NCBI GenBank assembly: GCA_021397845.1
Contig: CM038045.1
Coordinates: 145,162,638 to 145,226,637 of the forward strand
From: Areca catechu
Lineage: Eukaryota > Streptophyta > Magnoliopsida > Arecales > Arecaceae
DNA: 64,000 bases
Reading direction: 5' to 3'
Position numbers and translations under genes: made by a program. Of the stretch, positions 57,320-64,000 are shown one piece after another (the stretch's first letter is position 1; the number at the start of each line of letters is the position of its first letter). The notes below the pieces were generated by a model. It saw only the letters and a list, made by a program, of their open reading frames with translations, made no database searches and was not told where the DNA came from.

Positions 57320-59062
57320 TGATGTAGGACGAAAGCTCTGATTCCAAAATTGATGCAGAACGAAAATGTGGAATGCGGAAGCAAATTAAAATTAATATAT
57401 TTTATTTATTTATTTATTTTTAGAAGTCGGCTTTGACTCAAAGGAAAGATAAACTAATGTTGAAAGAAACTAAGAAATGACAAAAAGCACAATTAAAAGG
57501 AGTGGATTATCAGAGTAACTCAGAAGTAGGATCGCTGGGGATTGAGAAACCCCCAGACCTAGGGTTTACTCCTCTTTAAAGAAACAGACGAAGAGAGAAG
57601 AGAAGGTTTTATACCTGACTGTGATATCTCTCGTTGCTTCAATTGAAGGACACTCTCGAGCAGACTGTAGGATCCTTGGAGATGGGGTATCTTCGCAATG
57701 GATCCTCGGATTGTAGTCCTATGGCAAGGTTGGCCTTCTTCTCGAACTCAGGATCTGGAAGAAGCAATGGATCCTCGGATTGTACCCTAAACTCAAAGGT
57801 TGACACCTTCCTCGAACTCAGGATCTAACTCAAAGAAAGACACTGACCTGAGGACTTAATGAAGATTGTGGATGTAAGTTCCGGAGATCTTGATACTGAT
57901 CTGACTCTTCATTGAACTTGCTCTGTAGTTGAAACAGTTGATCTGAACCTGGATGCTGGTGGCCGGCCTCTATGTGGAAGAGAGGGGCCGTGGGATGTAG
58001 ATGGAAAATTAGGGTTTGGTGGTGGTGGAGTAGAGATGGGTGGACTAAGCTAGGGTTTTGGGGTTGGAGATCTCACACCTCCTCAAGGTTCCTAGGGAAC
58101 CCGGATTTACTCCCTCACGGAGCTCAACACTTGAATACAAGTGCGGAAGAGAGAAACACAAAGTTGCTCACAAAGAAATTGATTTCATTCATCATTTTTT
58201 CAAGAGTTACATAGAGTTGAATATATAGACATAACAAAGAAATAAAATTTCATACACTTCCCATGTGGGACTAATAGGACTAACCCACACTTTAGGCATC
58301 AAATTCTCTTCCCAAGACTCCTTCCATGAGTGGGCAGCCTAAAAACTCCAAGAAAACTTGAAAATCAGCTCCAAATGGCAGGTTATGGGGGTGTCTCCTA
58401 GTATCTCTCCATGAATCAAGGATTTTCCCTTCATGATTTGGCTCTTTTGGACACCTCCTAGTCTTGCTCCACAAGTTTAGGCTTCTTCCTTTCATGGCTT
58501 TGGCACTTTAGGAAACTTTTAGGTGCCTCCTTGATTTTCTCCCCAAGACATGCTCTCTTCCCTTTTATAACTTGGGTTTTTATGGAACATTATGGGGCAC
58601 CTCCTTGATCCTCTCTTCAAGAAAAATTCTTGCCATCCTGGCTTGGGTTTATCTGGAAAGAAGTTGGCTCCTCCTTGGATTGAGGTATCTTGATGGGTTT
58701 CTCCCCCAAGTGGCGCATGAAAGAAGGGACCTGCTTTCTTGTAGTGTGGGGACCAAGGCACACTGGATGGAGATGTGGCGCCTCCTGGACTCTGGCGTGT
58801 GGCTGGGAGTGTGGCGCCCACTTGCTTGGTCCTGGGAGAAAATGTGGCACCTTGGAGAAGACCTAGACCACTACTAGGACTTGTATTGAGTCAACATGAC
58901 TCAATAAAATTTAAATTGCAGGGAAATACAGACTCAAACTAAAATTGAGTTGACCAAGTCAACCCTTATTACAAAACCAGAAAACCCTAATTCTTCGGGC
59001 AATGTCAATCAGAGATCCAGATGGAGCCCTGAAGTCTTCTTCTGAGTCTGGTGCCCGCACCA
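57320..59062 (-). repeat. 3' LTR of element I
   Basis: Starts TGATGTAGGACG and ends TGGTGCCCGCACCA (59049-59062). A fossil primer site lies inside at 57335-57346 and the U5 stem-loop at 57535-57556. A stretch near 57765-57830 duplicates the preceding 60 bp and is absent from the partner LTR. Confidence 0.88.
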
Positions 59063-59358
59063 ATTCTCCCGGGGTGGGAGGAACTCGACCCTGTCGAGTA
59101 TGGATCAAGCTGGCTCTGGTATCTCTCCAAGAGGTCTGGGTCCAATTCTTGTAATTCTTCTCGGGAGATCCAAGAGTTATCAGAATCCGGCCTTCCTTGC
59201 CAGCGGACCAGGTATCTTTGGTATCCTCGATTACGAGTAGAGATAACCTGATCATCAAGGATCTTTTCAATCTGCTCTTTCCTCACAGGCCAGTTTGTTG
59301 GTGGACACACAGGGTTGGGTTCACTCTCAAGAGCAGGATTAGGCTCAAAAAGGCTCAC
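59005..59358 (-). CDS. chromodomain segment (element I, 117 codons)
   Basis: Uninterrupted from VCPPTNWPVRKEQIEKILDD through YQRYLVRWQGRPDSDNSWIS and REELQELDPDLLERY to HPGRIGAG. Chromodomain fold: three strands and a C-terminal helix, with aromatic residues for methyl-lysine binding. The frame runs 58 bases into the LTR. It overlaps the next frame by 14 bases, so a one-base shift separates it from the integrase C-terminus. Confidence 0.7.
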   Translation of the reverse strand: MSLFEPNPALESEPNPVCPPTNWPVRKEQIEKILDDQVISTRNRGYQRYLVRWQGRPDSDNSWISREELQELDPDLLERYQSQLDPYSTGSSSSHPGRIGAGTRLRRRLQGSIWISD

Positions 59359-59700
59359 CGGGAATCATAGATGGCTCTCTATACTCTACTAGGTCTGTAA
59401 TGTTGAAAGTGGAGCTAATGCCTAGTTCTGAAGGCAACTCGAGCACATAGGCATTGGACCCTACTCTCTTCACTACTCTAAATGGTCCAGCTCCTCTAGC
59501 ATGTAACTTTCTAATGGTTCCAGGAGAAAACCGCTCAGGCCTTAACCAAATCATTACATAGTCTCTCTCAACAAAAGTTTTGACTCGCCTTTGAGAATCA
59601 GCCAACTTCTTATAAGTTTCATTACTTAAATTTATTTTGGCATGAATTTCTTTATGCAAGTCCTTTACATGCTATGCAAGTGCATCAAGAGACTTGTGTG
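59345..59700 (-). pseudogene. integrase C-terminus (element I)
   Basis: HKEIHAKINLSNETYKKLAD, RRVKTFVERDYVMIWLRPER, KLHARGAGPFRVVKRVGSNA and ISSTFNITDLVEY (59659-59345). This is a well-kept GPY/F module of a Ty3/gypsy integrase, with the helical region before it. Stops lie upstream near 59665-59700. Confidence 0.75.
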
Positions 59701-59981
59701 TGGACTAATAGTGAAATCAGATCAAGTGGTGTGTGAGGCTTGTATCCATGAACAATTTCAAAGGGACTCTAGCCTATAGACCTATTGATCGAAACATTAT
59801 ATGCAAATTTAGTCCTGGACAAAATACAAATCCCAATTCCTGGTGCTCTCAATCAAACCAAAATCTGAGTCAAAGCCTAGTAAAGGGTCAAGAAAAACTA
59901 AACTAGACTGACGATGCATTCCTAAAGAATGGACTTTATCCCAAAGGAACCCTAGGTCTAAACCTAACAAACTACGGCTAT
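59701..59981 (-). other. broken stretch between integrase parts (element I)
   Basis: Fragments such as HGYKPHTPLDL-like words near 59740 belong to the integrase tail, but 59790-59975 has stops in all three minus frames and looks like filler at the deletion junction. Confidence 0.45.
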
Positions 59982-60659
59982 CTAGGTTTGACCTTGGGTT
60001 GGAGGATGGCATGTAGAGCATGAAAACTTATTATGGATGCCTAGTAGGTGCCATAAGGTCTTCCAGAAGTAGGTGGCAAACCTAATAGGTTCTAAGGAGT
60101 CTTGCAACCTAGAGATCTCAGTAAAGTGTAATCCCATAGCTCTAGAAACATGAGAAGATTCAGGGAAGGGTAGGAAATAAGAATCAGAGTTTTGAGGTGG
60201 CTTATCAGAAACAAGAAACAAACCTTGGTTATTCAGGATGACCTTAAAATGAGGACATTGTTCTATAGGTGCACTCATCCAAACCTCATGATTTGCTCTA
60301 GGAGGGTCTACAAGTGCAAGTTCTAGGGTAGGCTGGGTGCTCCTAGAAGGTGGAAGGTTATCAGGAAGGTCTTTGGAATGTTTATCTAAAAAGTCCTCTA
60401 AGCTACTGTCTTTTTCTTGTTCTTGGACCTTCTCAATAGGCAATTCTTGTGAACCCCTTCCTTCTTCACACTTCTCTACCAGATTTGACTCAGGGGTGTC
60501 TTCTTTGGATTCCTCAATGAGTTCAGGGGTATTCTCACTTAAACTTTCATTGGGTGTAATTTCTTCTTCCTGAACTTCCTCAAAAGGGTCTTCTCTTAGG
60601 GTTAGCTCCTGAATTCCTTGAGTGGCAGGGGTCCCCTCAATAACCCCATTAGGTAGGAG
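59982..60659 (-). CDS. acidic linker plus integrase-like segment (element I)
   Basis: Open and in the same frame as gag, separated from it only by the TAA at 60660-60662. The acidic linker is followed by SLEDFLDKHSKDLPDNLPPS (pre-RT linker), NNQGLFLVSDKPPQNSDSYF, LPFPESSHVSRAMGLHFTEI, FATYFWKTLWHLLG and CHPPTQGQT. The last words match the integrase core up to the HPQTDGQT motif and stop one residue before the third catalytic Glu. The same arrangement as in A (10395-11030). No activity is expected. Confidence 0.6.
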   Translation of the reverse strand, partial: LLPNGVIEGTPATQGIQELTLREDPFEEVQEEEITPNESLSENTPELIEESKEDTPESNLVEKCEEGRGSQELPIEKVQEQEKDSSLEDFLDKHSKDLPDNLPPSRSTQPTLELALVDPPRANHEVWMSAPIEQCPHFKVILNNQGLFLVSDKPPQNSDSYFLPFPESSHVSRAMGLHFTEISRLQDSLEPIRFATYFWKTLWHLLGIHNKFSCSTCHPPTQGQT

Positions 60660-61820
60660 TTAGTTAATTGAATTATCGGGAGAGATATCCTCAAATTCTT
60701 TTTCTTCATATTCATCTATCAAACTTATGTCAGGCTCATATATTTCTTCCTCAATCTCACTGAAAGGTTCTAACCTATTCTCCTTTGATTCCTCTTTAAG
60801 TACGGCTATGGTCGGGTCAACTAATTTTGGGATGACCATGCCTAACTCCTTCTCAGTGTTATCCTTTTGGTCAAGAGGTGACACAAGTGGGAATTGACAA
60901 ACAAGAGTCTGGTTCACTACGGGTGTCGGATCAATCGGAACTTGACTCAAGTTGGTAGAGGTTGGCTTTAAGTCCAAAGTACTTGATTGGTTATATCTTA
61001 AAGAGCACTCATAGTCTTGGGCTTCTTGGTAGGCTCGGTCTAACTTATTGGTCTTTTCAAGGCATAGCTTCCTATAAATGTCTGGTTGTAACCCAACCCT
61101 AAACCTCGATGTGATCTGAGCTTCGGTCTCAATGGTATTGCATTTCATGTCATACCACTGGAAGTCCTCAATATATTTAGACACAGGCCTATTACCTTGT
61201 TGCAATTGGTACCATTGGTCTAAAAGTCTTTTCTCATAGGATCTACCTAGGTACCTATCTCTCAACTTACTTCTCATATCTCTCCAAGTATATATTTCCT
61301 CTTTTCTTTGATAACACTCATGCTCAATAGCATACCAATGCGACCTAGCATGTTTGGTGAACTTGGTTTTGGCCAACCTAACTTGTCCTAATTCCGATAT
61401 GTTAGTGCACTCAAAATATCGATCCATTTGTTCTTCCCACTTAATATATGTCTCTTGTCTTCCATCAAAAGTGGGTGCATAAGGTTCGGTGTTCCTAACA
61501 GGTCCCTTTTCTGAGTCAACCAAGTATGGATATAGGCTCCTAGGGTTATGCTCGGGATCACGGTATAAGGTCCTCCTAGGCTCCTGGCATGGGTGAGGTT
61601 GGGGCCTATTAAATTTTGGATCAGGGGTCCAATTTTGATGTCTACGTTTCTCAAGTCCCTGGGCTCCGTCTCTAAACTGGGCAAAACCCTCATTCATATC
61701 CTGACTCAATTTGGTCATACTTTTGGTAAGAGTTCTAATCATGGCCTCTAAATCAGGTTGGGTTTGACCAGGTTGGTAGGGTACTTCGTTCCGGGTGGAC
61801 ATGATGATGCAAGCAAGCAC
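60660..61820 (-). CDS. gag polyprotein (element I, 386 aa)
   Basis: The only uninterrupted gag in the window. The probable start is MSTRNEVPYQPGQTQPDLEA (61802), with an upstream in-frame ATG at 61820. It has an N-terminal helix-rich part, APTFDGRQETYIKWEEQMDR at about residues 117-136, the gag core RDRYLGRSYEKRLLDQWYQL, QQGNRPVSKYIEDF and FRVGLQPDIY at about residues 185-250, and the acidic EEEIYEPDISLIDEYEEKEF end. Gag builds the particle that packages the RNA. No zinc knuckle is present, so RNA binding must rely on other parts or on a helper's gag. It ends with TAA at 60660. Confidence 0.85.
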   Translation of the reverse strand: MLACIIMSTRNEVPYQPGQTQPDLEAMIRTLTKSMTKLSQDMNEGFAQFRDGAQGLEKRRHQNWTPDPKFNRPQPHPCQEPRRTLYRDPEHNPRSLYPYLVDSEKGPVRNTEPYAPTFDGRQETYIKWEEQMDRYFECTNISELGQVRLAKTKFTKHARSHWYAIEHECYQRKEEIYTWRDMRSKLRDRYLGRSYEKRLLDQWYQLQQGNRPVSKYIEDFQWYDMKCNTIETEAQITSRFRVGLQPDIYRKLCLEKTNKLDRAYQEAQDYECSLRYNQSSTLDLKPTSTNLSQVPIDPTPVVNQTLVCQFPLVSPLDQKDNTEKELGMVIPKLVDPTIAVLKEESKENRLEPFSEIEEEIYEPDISLIDEYEEKEFEDISPDNSIN

Positions 61821-62690
61821 ACCAAATGAGACTCGACTGAAATGACTAGGGCTAACTAGACCTAGAGCCCAAACTAGATGCCCAATCAGAGTGGCAAGCT
61901 AGCCTGTAGTAACTCGGGACTAAGCCAGGCAGGTGTAAGGGGAGTGTTAGGTCCCTAATTGCCAATCCTAGACACCAATCAAAGATTGGCCAGGTAGGCG
62001 GACCAGCACACAAGCCCTTCGGGATAGAATCCCTGAACCACCATTCTAGACACTGAGTACAAAGCACACACAGAGTAACTAGACAAACTGACTCAACATT
62101 AGCCTAGACCCGACTTGTTGGTGTCCCTAGCCCACTAGGGCAAATTAAGTCTAATAAATTTTAAAATTAGGCTTAGGATCGAATGAATGGGTGGTGGTTT
62201 TGGGCTAAGGAGAGGTTATCAACTCCTCCCCTTATCTTAGATGCTCAATTGCCCTTAAGATGAACTAGGAGATGATCACTCAAAAAAATTGAATTGCAGA
62301 AATACAGAAACAGAATTGCTGTAATTTAACTCTCATCAATTTCACAGAAACCAATAAATTACAGTAAAATAATGTAAAATATTTTCAATTACATGGTTCC
62401 AGAAAAACAAAAATCATATAATTTGGAGTTACCTACAATGAGAAAAAATTCCTACAACAGGATAGTTACAGACTGAAAACAGAATGCTTCCCCCGTTTAC
62501 AATTCCTGCTACGAAGTTGTAACCCAGCGGATCCCCTACACGCCCTAGGAACACCCCGTGGAATGGGAAGAGGATGCTTGCACCTCGCTTAGTTTCTAGG
62601 ACCGGACATCCTGGGGAGTCTACTTCGAGCAGACAAAGTAAAAAAGAGAGACACTCAAAACATGCAAGCAAGTTAGAAACCCTAGATAGG
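61821..62690 (-). promoter_or_regulatory. leader of element I
   Basis: Conserved block at about 61850-62230: GCCAGGCAGGTGTAAGG and TTGGCCAGGTAGGCGG, the phrase CCCGACTTGTTGGTGTCCCTAG, and the perfect hairpin CCCTAG-CCCA-CTAGGG at 62125-62140. This part is strikingly close to the leader of family B. The LTR-proximal half (62270-62690) is different. Confidence 0.6.
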
Positions 62691-62702
62691 GCTCTGATAC
62701 CA
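62691..62702 (-). other. primer binding site of element I
   Basis: Minus strand TGGTATCAGAGC, an exact initiator-Met tRNA site, 4 bases inside the LTR that begins TGATGTAGGATG at 62707. Confidence 0.88.
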
Positions 62703-62706
62703 AAAT

Positions 62707-64000
62707 TGATGTAGGATGAAAGCTCTGATTCCAAAATTGATGCAGAACGAAAATGTGGAATGCGGAAGCAAATTAAAATTAATGTATTTTTTTTTATTTA
62801 TTTATTTTCAGAAGTCGGCTTTGACTCAAAGGAAAGATAAACTAATGTTGAAAGAAACTAAGAAATGACAAAAAAGCACAATTAAAAGGAGTGGATTATC
62901 AGAGTAACTCAGAAGTAGGATCGCTGGGGATTGAGAAACCCCCAGACCTAGGGTTTACTCCTCTTTAAAGAAACAGACGAAGAGAGAAGAAAAGGTTTTA
63001 TACCTGACTGTGATATCTCTCGTTGCTTCAATTGAAGGACACTCTCGAGCAGACTGTAGGATCCTTGGAGATGGGGTATCTTCGCAATGGATCCTCGGAT
63101 TGTAGTCCTATGGCAAGGTTGGCCTTCTTCTCGAACTCAGGATCTGGAAGAAGAAGAACAAAAAAAAAAAAAAAAAGAACCAGAAACTCAAAGAAAGACA
63201 CTGACCTGAGGACTTAATGAAGATTGTTGGATGTAGAAGTTCCGGAGATCTTGATACTGATCTGACTCTTCATTGAACTTGCTCTGTAGTTGAAACAGTT
63301 GATCTGAACCTGGATGCTGGTGGCTGGCCTCTATGTGGAAGAGAGGGGCCATGGGATGTAGATGGAAAATTAGGGTTTGGTGGTGGTGGAGTAGAGATGG
63401 GTGGACTAAGCTAGGGTTTTGGGGTTGGAGATCTCACACCTCCTCAAGGTTCCTAGGGAACCCGGATTTACTCCCTCACGGAGCTCAACACTTGAATACA
63501 AGTGCGGAAGAGAGAAACACAAAGTTGCTCACAAAGAAATTGATTTCATTCATCATTTTTTCAAGAGTTACATAGAGTTGAATATATAGACATAACAAAG
63601 AAATAAAATTTCATACACTTCCCATGTGGGACTAATAGGACTAACCCACACTTTAGGCATCAAATTCTCTTCCCAAGACTCCTTCCATGAGTGGGCAGCC
63701 CAAAAACTCCAAGAAAACTTGAAAATCAGCTCCAAATGGCAGGTTATGGGGGTGTCTCCTAGTATCTCTCCATGAATCAAGGATTTTCCCTACATGATTT
63801 GGCTCTTTTGGACACCTCCTAGTCTTGCTCCACAAGTTTAGGCTTCTTCCTTTCATGGCTTTGGCACTTTAGGAAACTTTTAGGTGCCTCCTTGATTTTC
63901 TCCCCAAGACATGCTCTCTTCCCTTTTATAACTTGGGTTTTTATGGAACATTATGGGGCACCTCCTTGATCCTCTCTTCAAGAAAAATTCTTGCCATCCT
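62707..64000 (-). repeat. 5' LTR of element I, cut by window end
   Basis: Co-linear with 57320-58650 and nearly identical. A fossil primer site lies at 62722-62733 and the U5 stem-loop at 62924-62945. A 17-base A-run (63159-63175 region) stands where the partner has a 60-bp duplication. Confidence 0.9.

Larger units (their letters stand above)
57320..64000 (-). mobile_element. element I: non-autonomous chromovirus with intact gag (partial)
   Basis: LTR 57320-59062, internal region 59063-62706, second LTR from 62707 to beyond the window. Minus-strand order: LTR, primer site, leader, gag, integrase-like remnant, integrase C-terminus, chromodomain, LTR. No protease, RT or RNase H. The two LTRs look almost identical by eye apart from one indel region, so the insertion is young. 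The right TSD is outside the window. Confidence 0.88.

Overview
This is plant nuclear DNA made almost entirely of nested LTR retrotransposons. Chromodomain integrases, initiator-Met tRNA primer sites (TGGTATCAGAGC), Ty1/copia LTRs of Angela-like type, a Tat-like Ty3/gypsy element and a plant LINE remnant all point to an angiosperm. I lean towards a monocot but cannot prove it from sequence alone. I see no rRNA, tRNA, CRISPR array or complete host gene.

Layout. 1-5.3 kb is low-copy DNA that may hold the last exons of a host gene on the + strand. 5.3-7.06 kb holds a copia RNase H tail remnant and the 3' part of a decayed LINE on the minus strand. 7.06-8.33 and 16.12-16.70 kb are one AT-rich locus split by element A (8335-16119, minus strand, two 1319-bp LTRs, perfect TSD TAGAC), which itself carries a solo LTR. 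16701-32515 is a tandem array of family B: four LTRs alternating with three internal regions. From 32516 to about 54795 lies an older copia element (F, minus strand). It was split first by a Tat-like non-autonomous element C (32671-41512, TSD GTTAC/GTTAT) and then by chromovirus D (42240-54610, TSD TGATT). C carries two later solo LTRs. The left LTR of D carries a solo copia LTR (TSD AAAAC) and a chimeric inverted-LTR insertion E (TSD TTCTA). From 54796 to the end there is a rearranged element H, interrupted at 57320 by element I, whose second LTR runs off the window.

How the parts work together. Families A, B, D and I are chromovirus derivatives with one shared plan: long LTRs, tRNA-iMet primer site, a conserved leader block, gag (or a gag-derived repeat protein in B), an acidic linker, a short stretch of the integrase core, then the integrase C-terminus and a chromodomain that reads into the 3' LTR. 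Reverse transcriptase and RNase H are missing from all of them, so none can copy itself. They look like gag-bearing non-autonomous elements (comparable to the TR-GAG class) mobilised by an autonomous relative outside the window. Element I keeps an uninterrupted gag frame.

The strongest unusual signals are the shared-LTR tandem array; a hairpin at the very start of each LTR, with a compensatory change in family D; a second stem-loop with a fixed TCTC loop in U5; a conserved leader hairpin; the replacement of gag by 14-residue repeats in B; and the aberrant inverted LTR structures in E and H. TSD and boundary calls were read directly from the sequence. Identity levels are by eye and were not computed.
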